Of a stretch of 64,000 nucleotides of DNA, positions 6,866 through 15,391 are shown piece after piece. Numbering within the stretch: the stretch's first letter is position 1; each line of letters starts with the position of its first letter. A model generated the notes under the pieces. The model made no database searches, was not told where the DNA came from, and saw only the letters and a list, made by a program, of their open reading frames with translations. Source of the DNA: Streptomyces sp. NBC_01314 (GTDB lineage: Bacteria > Actinomycetota > Actinomycetes > Streptomycetales > Streptomycetaceae); the NCBI RefSeq assembly GCF_041435215.1, contig NZ_CP108394.1, forward strand, positions 4,960,001 through 5,024,000, given 5' to 3'. Made by a program: the position numbers and the translations under genes.

Positions 6866-9295
6866 TCAGACCACCGTCTGCGGCCGTACCGCCTGCAGGA
6901 GGTCCACCAGGTGTTCGTGGGCGGCGGCCGACTCCGCGTGCCGTGCGGCCAGTTGCCGGTAGTGCGACTCGATCCGGGCGCGCAACTGCCGCTCCTGCGC
7001 GCTCAGGCGTCTGAGGCCGTGGGCGTCGAGCCGTCCGTCGCCGCCCTCTCCCCGGGGGCCGGGCCGGTCGTCGCGGCTGTACAGCGCGTCCAGTTGCCAT
7101 TCGTACAGCTCGGTGCTCAGGCGCAGCGCCTCGTCCTCGGACAGGCTCGGGCCGCCGGCACCCGGTTCCCGGCGTACGAGGCCGCGCAGTTCGGCCAGCG
7201 CCGCGTCGACCTCGGTGGGCTCGGGCAGCGGCTCGGTGTCCCGGGGCAGCCGGGCCGCGCGGATGCGTAGGGAGGCGATACGGGCGACGGTGTGGTCCAG
7301 GGTGCCGGCGCGGACCCGGCCGAGGACGTCGAGGGCGGCGCGGCGGTCGCCCGCTCGGAGCGCGAGCCGGGCGAGCCCCAGGGCGGCGCCGCCGTGCGCG
7401 GGGTTACGGGCGAACACGGCCTCGTACAGCTCCTTGGCGGTGGGCCCGGCCGTGTCGTCGCCGAGCCGCTCCCCGCAGTAGGCGAGGGCCAGTTTGGGCG
7501 CGTACTCGCCGGGCAGTTCGAGGCGGACCTTCGTGAAGTGGCCCTGGGCCTCGGCGATCCTGCGCGGGTCGTCGTCGAGGTCGGCGCGGCGGAGCGCGAC
7601 CAGGGCGCGGTGCCACTCCAGGCGCCACCGGCGCACGGCCGACGGCCCCGGCAGCGAGTCGGCGGTGTCGAGTTCCTCCTGGGCCCGCTCCAGGTCGTCC
7701 CGGGTGTTCCGGCCCAACAGGACCCGTACGTTGTGCAGCCGGATCTCCACCGACGGTGGCTTGCCGTCCTCCTGGTCGAGGAGCCGGCCCGGGTCGTAGC
7801 CGCTGCTCACCTCGAACCGTGTGGTCTGCGGGTCGCCCGGGTAGCGCCTGGGCACGGGCAGCCGGCGGGCGATCTCGGTGGGGGTGGGGGCGCCGAGGTC
7901 GAGGGCGGGGGCCAGGGGCGGGTCGTAGCGGTCGCGGCGGGGGCGGTCCAGCCAGTGTTCGATGCCGGGCACCGTGCCGAGCCGGGCGCCGAGCAGTTGC
8001 GGGGACGGCCAGAAGTAGTCGGAGGGTTCGGGTGGGTCGCTCTTGCCGCGCAAGGCGCGGATCTCCCGTAGGGCGCCCCGCAGTTGGCCCGCCATCTCCC
8101 GGGCGTCGGCGAAGCGCAGACCGGGGTCGACGCGGGTGGCCCGGTCGACGACCCCCCAGAAGGAGGCGGTGCCGAGGCCGGGCACCTGGTCGACGGCCCA
8201 GCCGGCGAGTTCCCGCAGGGTGACGCCGACCGTGTGCAGGTCGTGGGCGGTGGTGGGCATGGGCGAGGACGCCGTCTCGGGTGCCATGTAGTCGGGGGTG
8301 ACGTGGGCGGGCGGCTGGCTCTGGCCCTGTTCGCGCATACCGCCGAGGTCGATGACCTTGACGCCGTCCCCGTGGTGCACGACGTTCGAGGGCTTCATGT
8401 CCCCGTACACGAAGACCCGTTCGCCACCGGCGTGCAGATGGACGAAGGCTTCGAGGATCTGGCAGCCGTACGCGGCGACGTGCTCGATGTCGAGGACGGA
8501 CTCGCCTCGCCGGGTCTCCTTGACGACCTTTTCGAGGGTGCCGTCGCCGACGTCGTCCATGACGATGTAGCCGCCGGTGACCTGACCGGTGTCGTCGCGC
8601 CGGGCGACGAAGTCGCGGATCTGGACGATGCGGGGGTGGCGGATGGCGACGAGGTTGCGGCGTTCGACGTCGGCGAGCCGGGCCCCGTCCTGCTCGTAGC
8701 GGTTGAGCATGCCCTTGACGGCGACCACGTCACCGAGATGGGTGTCCTCGGCGAGATACACCCAGCCCTGGCCGCCGTGCGCGATGGGCCCCATGATCCG
8801 GTACTGGTCGCGCAGCACGTCGCCCTCGGCGAGTTCGGGCCGGTACGAGTACGGCTCGCCGCAGGCCGGGCAGTATCCCTCGACCGGAACCGGGCCCACC
8901 GTGTAGGGCGGTGCGAAGGTGATGCCGCACTCGGGGGACGAGCAGCCCATGCGGACGCGCAGCGGCGCCTCGGGGTGGATGAGGCGTTCCTGCGCGGGGC
9001 GCGGCGCGCGCTCGGGCAGCGCGAGGAGACCGGCAGGGCCGAACTCGCGGGGGTCCTCGGGCAGTGCGGGCAGCCGGGGGCCGTTCTCCGCGCGTCCGCA
9101 CACGGCGCAGTGGCCGGTGGGCAGCACGGTGCCGCCGCAGGGGGCGCCGGTGAAGCGCCGGTGCGGACAGGGCGTCACAGTCTCGTCGTACGTCCCCTGC
9201 CCGCGGCGGGCGGCTGACCTCCTGCCGGACCCGATACCGGGACCTGTGCCGGAATCCGTGCCGGAACCCGTGTCGGAACCCGTCCCCGGCCTCAT
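6866..9295 (-). CDS. PknG-like serine/threonine protein kinase with zinc ribbon and TPR region
   Basis: Soluble kinase of 809 residues whose ATG overlaps the upstream stop (ATGA). Order of parts: a short Gly/Ser/Thr/Asp low-complexity start; a Cys cluster (CPHRRFTGAPCGG, HCAVCG); a rubredoxin/zinc-ribbon-like pair CSSPECG and CPACG just before the kinase fold; a kinase domain with glycine loop GPIAHGGQGWVYLA, VAVKG lysine, catalytic loop VYGDMKPSNVV (HRD replaced by YGD, as in PknG) and VIDLGG in place of DFG; then a long helical TPR-like C-terminal half rich in ALGLARLALRAGDRRAAL-type repeats. This arrangement is the PknG family signature. In mycobacteria PknG phosphorylates the FHA protein GarA to set glutamate metabolism; no FHA gene is present in this window, so the substrate here is open. 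It sits between a protease-like protein and the VWA/GlnX-like/binding-protein genes. Confidence 0.9.
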   Translation of the reverse strand: MRPGTGSDTGSGTDSGTGPGIGSGRRSAARRGQGTYDETVTPCPHRRFTGAPCGGTVLPTGHCAVCGRAENGPRLPALPEDPREFGPAGLLALPERAPRPAQERLIHPEAPLRVRMGCSSPECGITFAPPYTVGPVPVEGYCPACGEPYSYRPELAEGDVLRDQYRIMGPIAHGGQGWVYLAEDTHLGDVVAVKGMLNRYEQDGARLADVERRNLVAIRHPRIVQIRDFVARRDDTGQVTGGYIVMDDVGDGTLEKVVKETRRGESVLDIEHVAAYGCQILEAFVHLHAGGERVFVYGDMKPSNVVHHGDGVKVIDLGGMREQGQSQPPAHVTPDYMAPETASSPMPTTAHDLHTVGVTLRELAGWAVDQVPGLGTASFWGVVDRATRVDPGLRFADAREMAGQLRGALREIRALRGKSDPPEPSDYFWPSPQLLGARLGTVPGIEHWLDRPRRDRYDPPLAPALDLGAPTPTEIARRLPVPRRYPGDPQTTRFEVSSGYDPGRLLDQEDGKPPSVEIRLHNVRVLLGRNTRDDLERAQEELDTADSLPGPSAVRRWRLEWHRALVALRRADLDDDPRRIAEAQGHFTKVRLELPGEYAPKLALAYCGERLGDDTAGPTAKELYEAVFARNPAHGGAALGLARLALRAGDRRAALDVLGRVRAGTLDHTVARIASLRIRAARLPRDTEPLPEPTEVDAALAELRGLVRREPGAGGPSLSEDEALRLSTELYEWQLDALYSRDDRPGPRGEGGDGRLDAHGLRRLSAQERQLRARIESHYRQLAARHAESAAAHEHLVDLLQAVRPQTVV

Positions 9296-10680
9296 ACCGG
9301 CCCTCCCGGCCCCAGGTCGGCGCGCAGGGTTCTGATCAGTCGGCGCAGCCAGGTGAGCCGCTGCTGCGGGTCCGTGGTCTCGTCGATCAGTCGGCGCTCG
9401 CTCCTGCGGCGGTCGGCCGTCTCGGTCATCGAGCCGAGGGAGGCGCTGTCGACGACGCCGTGGCGGACCGCGCGGCTGAACTCCACGCGCTCCAGCCGGG
9501 CGAGGAGCATGTCCGCGTGGGCGAGGAGGGCGGGCACGAGGAGTTCGTCACGGGCGGCGGTCCAGCCGGTGCCGCCCTCGTGCCGGAAGACCAGCAGCAT
9601 CCGGAAGCCGAACGACCGTAATCGGGCGAGGAGTTCGATCAGCGGGCCCGGCTCCGGCTCCTCGTCGAGGCCGTCGACGAGAACGGTGACCCGGCCACCG
9701 GACGGGAGGGCGGGCGTCCGCGCGGGCCGGGGCCCGGTGCCCAGCAGCCAGTCCCAGTACGCCAGATACTGGCCGGGCGGGAAGGCTATGTGACCCAGGG
9801 CGTGATCGGCGAGGTCCGGTCTGCCGGAGCCCCCGCCGCGGTGGACGAGTTGGGCCCGGTGCAGCAGATGGCGCAGGGAGCGGTCCTTGCCGGAGCCCGG
9901 AGGCACCACGGTGATCTTCACCGGATCCTCGTCGGGGTCGTCGAACCACCGGCTCAGCCGCTCCTCGAAGTCGTGGCCCCAGGCGTCCGGGCCACTCAAC
10001 TCCGCGATGACCGGTGAGAGTTCGGCGATGCGCTCGACGGGGATCAGATACGAGAAGGCGAGCCGGTTGTTCTCGGGCAGCAGCTCACCCATGTCGCCCC
10101 GCCAGCTGACGACGAGTCCGACCACACGGGCGGGGCTCCCTTCGTCCGGCCGGGTACACACGGCGGCCCCGCTGAACCCCCGGCGCACCACCTCGGCCTT
10201 GGTGACGGCATCCAACTGCACCCGCTCACCGCTGACCCCACCGATACGCCCCCACAGGCTCATACCGTCGTCGAAGCCCTCCGCGTAGCCGGTCGCGGAC
10301 ACCTCCATCCCGCCCCGCAGCCTCCGCTCCAGCCGGGCCGGCCGCGCCTGCGGACGCGGACTGTCCAGCCGCAGCACGGCGACGTCCTCACCGCCCACAC
10401 CACCCGTACGTCCCACACCACCCGTACGGCCCGTGCCTCCCGTACCTCCCCCGGGGTCCTCCCCCGTCGGCAGCCAACCGCCGGGCGCGACGCGCGCGGA
10501 CACCGGTTCAAGCTCGCTGTTCTCCGCGAACTCCAGCCACATCACGGTGTCCGGGCTGCGCACCACGTGCGCGCAGGTCAACGCCGTGTACTGGTCGACG
10601 AGTACGCCGGCGCCGCAGATGGGGCCGTGCGCGCCCCCGCGCCGCAGCCTGAGCCTCCAGTCCGCACGCAATTCCCCCAT
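9292..10680 (-). CDS. Trypsin-like peptidase fused to an NTPase-like/effector region
   Basis: Head gene of the minus-strand operon, 462 residues. The N-terminal half is a chymotrypsin-fold peptidase with a complete triad in order: His38 in TCAHV, Asp99 in EDVAVLRL, Ser170 in GFSGAAV. There is no signal peptide, so the protease acts inside the cell. Between His and Asp is a Gly/Thr/Arg repeat insert encoded by tandem DNA repeats near 10385-10455. The C-terminal half has PPGSGKDRS, which resembles a P-loop, and a strand VTVLVDGLDEEPE that resembles a Walker B, but it is short for a full STAND ATPase. Intracellular trypsin fusions with NTPase or effector-associated modules are known from predicted actinobacterial conflict systems. 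A divergent trypco2-like gene supports that assignment. The target of proteolysis is unknown. Confidence 0.82.
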   Translation of the reverse strand: MGELRADWRLRLRRGGAHGPICGAGVLVDQYTALTCAHVVRSPDTVMWLEFAENSELEPVSARVAPGGWLPTGEDPGGGTGGTGRTGGVGRTGGVGGEDVAVLRLDSPRPQARPARLERRLRGGMEVSATGYAEGFDDGMSLWGRIGGVSGERVQLDAVTKAEVVRRGFSGAAVCTRPDEGSPARVVGLVVSWRGDMGELLPENNRLAFSYLIPVERIAELSPVIAELSGPDAWGHDFEERLSRWFDDPDEDPVKITVVPPGSGKDRSLRHLLHRAQLVHRGGGSGRPDLADHALGHIAFPPGQYLAYWDWLLGTGPRPARTPALPSGGRVTVLVDGLDEEPEPGPLIELLARLRSFGFRMLLVFRHEGGTGWTAARDELLVPALLAHADMLLARLERVEFSRAVRHGVVDSASLGSMTETADRRRSERRLIDETTDPQQRLTWLRRLIRTLRADLGPGGPV

Positions 10681-10783
10681 GCTGCCTCACACTACGCGTG
10701 GGGCATCGTGCGTCCCTAGACTTGTGAACCAACTTGGATCGGCCGATCAACCGACAATCAACGGAATTCGACGGGGTGTTGAC
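10681..10783. promoter_or_regulatory. Divergent promoter region of the trypsin/PknG operon and the trypco2 gene
   Basis: A 103-bp gap between two divergent starts (ATG at 10680 on the minus strand, ATG at 10784 on the plus strand), so it must carry the start signals of both units unless either is leaderless. It is more AT-rich than its surroundings (around 10735-10775). I cannot define -35/-10 boxes with confidence. Before the plus-strand ATG the sequence is ACGGGGTGTTGAC, with a weak Shine-Dalgarno. Confidence 0.5.
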
Positions 10784-11134
10784 ATGGGCGACAGCGAACC
10801 GGTCGGTCTCGCGGAGGCCATCGGCACGGTCCGCGCGGAGCTGGCCAGGGCGCAGGCCGAAGGCGCTGCGAGCGACTGGCGGTTCAGTGTGGAGCAGGTC
10901 AGCCTGGAGTTCGCGGTCCAGTTCCACCGGGCCGGTGAGGGCGGGGCGGGCCTGCGCCTGGGCGTGGTCGAGGCCCGCCTCGGCGGCTCGGTGAGCCACG
11001 ACTCCACCCACCGCATACAGGTCGACCTCAAACCTCTCCCCGGCCCCGGCGGCCACCACCACGAGGTGAGCCGCGAAGACCCCGCCACCCCGCAGCGCCC
11101 AAGCCCGCCGGACGACTCCCTCTCCCGCGACTAG
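10784..11134 (+). CDS. Trypsin-co-occurring domain 2 (trypco2)-like protein
   Basis: Small cytoplasmic protein of 116 residues. The body (residues about 6-90) reads GLAEAIGTVRAELARAQAEG, then FSVEQVSLEFAVQFHR, a glycine turn, GLRLGVVEARLGGSVSHDST and HRIQVDLKPLP. That alternation of one long helix and three or four beta strands is the pattern of the trypco2 family, whose members are typically encoded beside intracellular trypsin-like proteins. The C-terminal 25 residues are Pro/Ser/Asp-rich and look disordered. The gene is divergent from the trypsin-like gene across 103 bp. The family is thought to be a partner or adaptor in trypsin-containing conflict systems; no biochemical activity is implied by the sequence. 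ATG 10784 was chosen over upstream in-frame starts because the domain begins immediately after it. Confidence 0.78.
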   Translation: MGDSEPVGLAEAIGTVRAELARAQAEGAASDWRFSVEQVSLEFAVQFHRAGEGGAGLRLGVVEARLGGSVSHDSTHRIQVDLKPLPGPGGHHHEVSREDPATPQRPSPPDDSLSRD

Positions 11135-11549
11135 CCCAAGCCCACAAGCACGGTCACCGGCCCACTGGTGTCCGTCTCAGCGAGGAGGTCGACCCGCTCG
11201 GCGTCCGCGGCGGGTCTGCCGGGCAGCAGGACACGGCGCCCCGTGTCTCCGAAGGCCACGAACCGCGACCAGCACGAGGAGTACGAGGAGTACGAGGAGT
11301 ACGTGCGCGGCTCGCGCACCACCGAACCCGTCGCCGGGTCGGACAGGAACCGCGGCGGACACCTCGTCACCGGCGCCACAGGCCGACGCGGCGAGCACTT
11401 GCCGTTCCGTGAGACCGCGGGGCGCTGGACGCTGGACGCTGGACGCTGGACGCTGGAAGTACCGTAACCAGGCCGGTGACGCCCCGTACGATCAGCCGAA
11501 ATCCGTGCACGTGACGAACCGTGACGACGAGGCCAGGGAGCACACCGGG
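11135..11549. repeat. Gene-poor spacer with two short tandem repeats
   Basis: Non-coding on balance (415 bp). It contains three tandem copies of a 9-bp unit (gaggagtac) around 11276-11302 and five perfect tandem copies of a 7-bp unit (cgctgga) at 11423-11457. A minus-strand frame from a GTG at 11370 to 11131 (79 codons) has a protein-like end (RVLLPGRPAADAERVDLLAE) and might be a remnant or a small gene, but it lacks a good Shine-Dalgarno and its stop overlaps the trypco2 end, so I leave it as unproven. The downstream hydrolase gene starts at 11550 behind GGGAG. Confidence 0.55.
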
Positions 11550-12539
11550 ATGACCCACCCACCCGAGCGGCGCGTCAGTCACCCCCAACGGCTCGACGAG
11601 GGGCACCCGTTCCGCCAGTGGAAGACGTGGCGCATACCCGGGACCGGCCTCACCCTGACCGGTTACTCACGAGCGAACGACAAGACCTTCTTCCACGTCC
11701 CCGAACTGCGATGCTCTCTCGACGCCGGCCTGGCCGAGGGCCGCCAGGTGGAGACGGTGCTCCTGACCCACACCCATCTCGACCACTCCAAGGACCTCGA
11801 CTATCTGGCCGCCAGGGACGCGGGGGTGGACATCTACCTGCCGGCCGACGCCGCACCGTACGCGGAGGCCTATCTGCGTGCTTCGAGCGAGCTGAACCAC
11901 GGGGCGGGCTTCGATCCGTCCCTCGCCCCGGAGTACCGCCTGCACGGCGTGCGGCCGGGTGCGGAGTTCTCCGTGGGCCGCCGCGGGGAGTACGCGGTCC
12001 GCGTCGTCGAGTGTCTGCACAAGGTGCCGTGCGTGGGCTACTGCTTCGCGGAGAAGAAGACGGTCCTGAAGCCGGAGTACGAAGAGCTGAAGGCGTCGAT
12101 GGTCGCGGCCGGCCGGGCCAGGGAATTCGGCCGGATCATCGCCGAGCGACGCAGGGAGGGCGCCGGCACGGTCGACCAGGAGATCCGCCGCCCCGCCTTC
12201 GCCTTCCTCGGAGACACCCACGCGAGCGTGTTCGCGCTGAACCCCTGGTTGTTCGACCACCCGGTCATCATCACCGAGTGCACCTACCTCGACGACGAAC
12301 GGCTGCCCCGGGCCCGGCAGGTCGGACACACCGTGTGGAGCGAACTCCGTCCGGTGGTCGAGGCCCATCCGGAGAACCTGTTCGTGCTGACCCACTTCAG
12401 CCTGCGCCACTCCGACCGGGAGATCATCGAGTTCTTCCAGCACGAACTGGAGAGCGGAGCGGTCAAGCATCTCGACAACGTCGTGCTGTGGGTACACCCC
12501 GAGAGCCGTCTGACCGAGCAGCACCAGAGCCACGGATGA
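11550..12539 (+). CDS. Metallo-beta-lactamase-fold hydrolase, RNase Z-like
   Basis: Protein of 329 residues. The ATG follows a GGGAG with 9-nt spacing. The metal-binding motif THTHLDH (His74, His76, Asp78, His79) is intact; further ligand candidates are the His in ECLHKVPCVGYCF, the Asp in FLGDTH, and the His in LTHFSLRHSD. The last resembles the C-terminal HFSxR/K motif of RNase Z-type enzymes. That points to the tRNase Z/arylsulfatase-like branch of the fold rather than beta-lactamases. No signal peptide, so cytoplasmic. Whether it matures tRNA 3' ends or hydrolyses a small ester or phosphodiester is not decidable from sequence alone; a canonical rnz gene may exist elsewhere on the chromosome. 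It stands alone, convergent with the following gene. Confidence 0.82.
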   Translation: MTHPPERRVSHPQRLDEGHPFRQWKTWRIPGTGLTLTGYSRANDKTFFHVPELRCSLDAGLAEGRQVETVLLTHTHLDHSKDLDYLAARDAGVDIYLPADAAPYAEAYLRASSELNHGAGFDPSLAPEYRLHGVRPGAEFSVGRRGEYAVRVVECLHKVPCVGYCFAEKKTVLKPEYEELKASMVAAGRAREFGRIIAERRREGAGTVDQEIRRPAFAFLGDTHASVFALNPWLFDHPVIITECTYLDDERLPRARQVGHTVWSELRPVVEAHPENLFVLTHFSLRHSDREIIEFFQHELESGAVKHLDNVVLWVHPESRLTEQHQSHG

Positions 12540-12717
12540 CGGTCCGCCGGCTGCGGGCGTGATCAGTCGGCCGTTCCGGACGAGATCACGCAGCAGCACG
12601 GACTGGGTGCGCGCCACCGCAGGGCGGTGCGAGCCGTCCGGATACCCGCCGGATGCGCGCCGCAGCGCGGTGCGCGCCGTGGGTACCCGCCCGCCGCGGC
12701 GCGCGGCAGGCGTGCGG

Positions 12718-14064
12718 TCAGGGTCGGCCCAGCGCGCGGTAGTCCCACCCCGCGGCACGCCACTGTGCCGGGTCGAGGGCGTGCCGTCCGTCGACGATCC
12801 GGCGCCGGGCGACAACCGCGCCCAGGGCGTCCGGGTCGATCTCCCGGAACTCGGTCCATTCCGTGAGCAGCACCACCACATCGGCCCCGGTGGCCGCGGC
12901 GAGGACGTCCGTGCCGTAGGTCAGGTCCGGGTAGGCGCGGCGGGCGTTCTCGACGGCCGCCGGGTCGATGACGGTCACCTGGGCGCCGGCCTGGTGCAGG
13001 GTTCGGGCCACGTCCAGGGCGGGAGCGTCGCGGATGTCGTCGGAGTTGGGCTTGAACGCCGCCCCCAGCGCCGTCACCTTGGCACCGGCGAGCTCTCCAC
13101 CGGCCAGTTCACGCACCAGGTCCACCGTACGGGCCCGGCGCCGCTGGTTGATGGCGTCGACCTCACGCAGGAAGGAGACGGCCTGGCCGACCCCCAGTTC
13201 CTCGGCGCGGTGGCTGAACGCCCTGATGTCCTTGGGCAGGCAGCCGCCGCCGAAGCCGAGGCCCGGCTTGAGGAACCGGCCGCCGATCCGGTCGTCGTAG
13301 GCCAGTGCCTCCGCGAGACCCGTGACGTCGGCGCCGGTCGCCTCGCAGACCTCCGCCATCGCGTTGATGTACGAGATCTTCGTGGCGAGGAAGGAGTTGG
13401 CGGCGACCTTGACCAGTTCGGCGGTGGGCAGGTCGGTGACGACCACCGGGGTGCCCTGGGCGATCACCGGGGCGAAGGCGGCGCGCAGCTGCTCCTCGGC
13501 CCATTCCGACTCGGTGCCGAAGACCAGCCGGTCGGGCCGCATGGTGTCGTCGACGGCGTAGCCCTCGCGCAGGAACTCCGGGTTCCAGGCGAGTTCGACG
13601 TCGGCTCCGGCCGGGGCCGTCCGCCGGACGATCTCCGTCAGCCGGGCGGCCGTGCCCACCGGGACCGTGGACTTGCCGACCACCAGGGTGCGCCTGCGCA
13701 GGTGCTGGGCGAGTTCGCTCACCGCGCTGTCGACGAAGGTCATGTCCGCCGCGTGCGAGTCCCGCTGCTGGGGCGTGCCCACGCAGACGAAGTGGACGTC
13801 ACCGAACTCGCCGGCCTCGGCGAAGCTCGTGGTGAACCGCAGCCGGCCGCTGTCGAGGGCCTTCGCGAGCAGTTCGGGCAGTCCGGGCTCGAAGAACGGC
13901 ACCTCGCCCGAGTTCAGCCGCTCGATCTTGACGGGGTCGACGTCCACGCCGAGGACGTCGAAGCCCAGGACGGCCATGCAGATGGCGTGGGTGGCGCCGA
14001 GGTAGCCGGTGCCTATGACTGTGAGGCGGGGCGCGGTTCGGTCGGTGTCGTCCGACGAGGTCAT
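12718..14064 (-). CDS. UDP-glucose 6-dehydrogenase-like nucleotide-sugar dehydrogenase
   Basis: Oxidises the C6 hydroxyl of a nucleotide sugar to a carboxylate with two NAD+, most likely UDP-glucose to UDP-glucuronate. Length 448 residues fits the family. Start ATG 14064 lies behind CTGGAG; earlier in-frame starts lack a better site. Visible features: Rossmann motif VIGTGYLGATHA, the FFEPGL substrate loop, GKSTVPVGTA, the conserved NPEFLREGYAV, KVAANSFLATKISYIN, and the catalytic cysteine in GFGGGCLPKD. It is the last gene of a minus-strand set with two beta-helix proteins and a membrane glycosyltransferase, so it probably supplies the uronic acid donor for that polymer. GDP-mannose 6-dehydrogenase (AlgD-type) is the main alternative. 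Confidence 0.9.
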   Translation of the reverse strand: MTSSDDTDRTAPRLTVIGTGYLGATHAICMAVLGFDVLGVDVDPVKIERLNSGEVPFFEPGLPELLAKALDSGRLRFTTSFAEAGEFGDVHFVCVGTPQQRDSHAADMTFVDSAVSELAQHLRRRTLVVGKSTVPVGTAARLTEIVRRTAPAGADVELAWNPEFLREGYAVDDTMRPDRLVFGTESEWAEEQLRAAFAPVIAQGTPVVVTDLPTAELVKVAANSFLATKISYINAMAEVCEATGADVTGLAEALAYDDRIGGRFLKPGLGFGGGCLPKDIRAFSHRAEELGVGQAVSFLREVDAINQRRRARTVDLVRELAGGELAGAKVTALGAAFKPNSDDIRDAPALDVARTLHQAGAQVTVIDPAAVENARRAYPDLTYGTDVLAAATGADVVVLLTEWTEFREIDPDALGAVVARRRIVDGRHALDPAQWRAAGWDYRALGRP

Positions 14065-14168
14065 GGTGGTCTCCAGAGGTGTGTCGGGCATGTCGGCCCG
14101 CCGCACGAGCCGGTGATGGCCTGCGGAAGCGAGGGGGCGGAGGCGGTCAGGGGGCGGTCAGGGCGCGG

Positions 14169-15359
14169 TCAGGAGGCGCAGTCGACGTTGGCGAGACCCT
14201 CGGCCGCATCCTTCGCCTTGTTGTCGCAGGTGACTTTGTTGCCGTCGGACGTGAGGTGGAAGCCGTAGCCGGGACCGTCCACGTTCGCGGTGTTGTCCTT
14301 GAAGATGTTGCCGGTGCCCCAGCCGTTGACGAGCTTGTGGGTCTGGAAGCCGTCCTCGGGGGAGTGGCTGCCTGTGTTGCCCTGGAGCAGCCAGCCGTTG
14401 CCCTTCACGTCGACCCAGGAGTCGTTGTTGTGGGAGCCGCTCAGCTTCGATCCGTCGAAGGTGTTGTCGAGGACCTTGCCGTCGCTGGTGCCTTCCTTGA
14501 TGTCGATGGACTCGGCGGTCGTGTCGCTGATGTGGTTGCCGAGCACCACGTTGCGGTCGCTGGTGTCCGTCTTGCAGTCGCTCACGGTGCACCAGTTGGA
14601 CTTGGCGGTGCCGATGTAGACGCCCTCGCCGTACTTCTCGCGGCGCAGGCCGGTGTCGCGGATGGTGTTGTCGCGGACCATGTTGTCCGAGCTGAAGTTA
14701 CGCAGGTGGACGGCCTCGTCACCGATCTGTTCGACGGTGAGGCCCTGGATGACGGTGCCCACCACTCCGTCCGCCATCACACCCTTCTGGGCGTTGCGGA
14801 CGGTGAAGCCCACCAGCCGCCAGTTGCTGACGCGGTCCAGGTGGAAGGCGTAGCCGTCGTCCGTGTCGCCGCCGTCGACGACCGCTCCGGAACCACCGCA
14901 CAGGAAGATCGGCTTCGCGGCGGTACCGGAGATCTCGGCGGTGAAGTTGCCCACGTAGGTGCCGTTGCCCAGGGAGATGCTGTCTCCTGGTTGCGCCTGG
15001 GCGAGGGCCTGTTCGAGCGTGGCGGTGTCGCTCACCTTGACGGTGGCGGCCGGACAGGTCACCGCGGAGTCGGGCACCGAACCGCTGGTGGCCGGTTCGG
15101 TCGGGGTTGCTTCGATGACCGACCGGGTGGGCAGGGGTGACGGTTCTTCCGCGGGCTCTGACACCTCGGGCGTCCTGGGTCCCGCGGTGGTGGCCCCGGC
15201 CGTCACCTCCGGTTCCGATCCGCCGTCACCCGTCACCGCCACGATGAGCGCCGTCAGGGCGAGCAGGAACGCACCCCCCGCCAGCCAGAGGGCCGGCTGC
15301 CGGGCGGGACCACGCTCGGGGGCGGGCGGCGGGTTCGACGTGGTCGGTTCGGAAGACAT
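14169..15359 (-). CDS. Membrane-anchored right-handed beta-helix protein (polysaccharide lyase/epimerase-like)
   Basis: Protein of 396 residues. ATG 15359 (GGAG upstream, 9-nt gap) is preferred over the TTG three codons earlier. A short cytoplasmic stretch is followed by a TM anchor (LWLAGGAFLLALTALIVAVT, about residues 27-46) and a Thr/Pro/Glu-rich linker. The exported body is a parallel beta-helix: VKVSDTATLEQALAQAQPGD is the usual capping start of such folds, GNGTYVGNF the first rung, then repeated NxxxDNT-type turns (MVRDNTIRDT, VLDNTFDGS, NIFKDNTANV). Four Cys in the body may form disulfides. The fold suits pectate-lyase-like enzymes or C5-epimerases acting on uronic acids. Position between the dehydrogenase and the second beta-helix gene supports action on the product of the glycosyltransferase. 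Catalytic residues are not assignable. Confidence 0.8.
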   Translation of the reverse strand: MSSEPTTSNPPPAPERGPARQPALWLAGGAFLLALTALIVAVTGDGGSEPEVTAGATTAGPRTPEVSEPAEEPSPLPTRSVIEATPTEPATSGSVPDSAVTCPAATVKVSDTATLEQALAQAQPGDSISLGNGTYVGNFTAEISGTAAKPIFLCGGSGAVVDGGDTDDGYAFHLDRVSNWRLVGFTVRNAQKGVMADGVVGTVIQGLTVEQIGDEAVHLRNFSSDNMVRDNTIRDTGLRREKYGEGVYIGTAKSNWCTVSDCKTDTSDRNVVLGNHISDTTAESIDIKEGTSDGKVLDNTFDGSKLSGSHNNDSWVDVKGNGWLLQGNTGSHSPEDGFQTHKLVNGWGTGNIFKDNTANVDGPGYGFHLTSDGNKVTCDNKAKDAAEGLANVDCAS

Positions 15360-15391
15360 GCGAGGCAACTCCGGTTAGCGGGAACGCGTCG

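Noticed and set aside
11131..11370. Minus-strand 79-codon ORF with a protein-like C-terminus overlapping the trypco2 end
   Set aside because: No Shine-Dalgarno, tail-to-tail overlap with a better-supported gene, and tandem repeats inside; kept only as a comment on the spacer.
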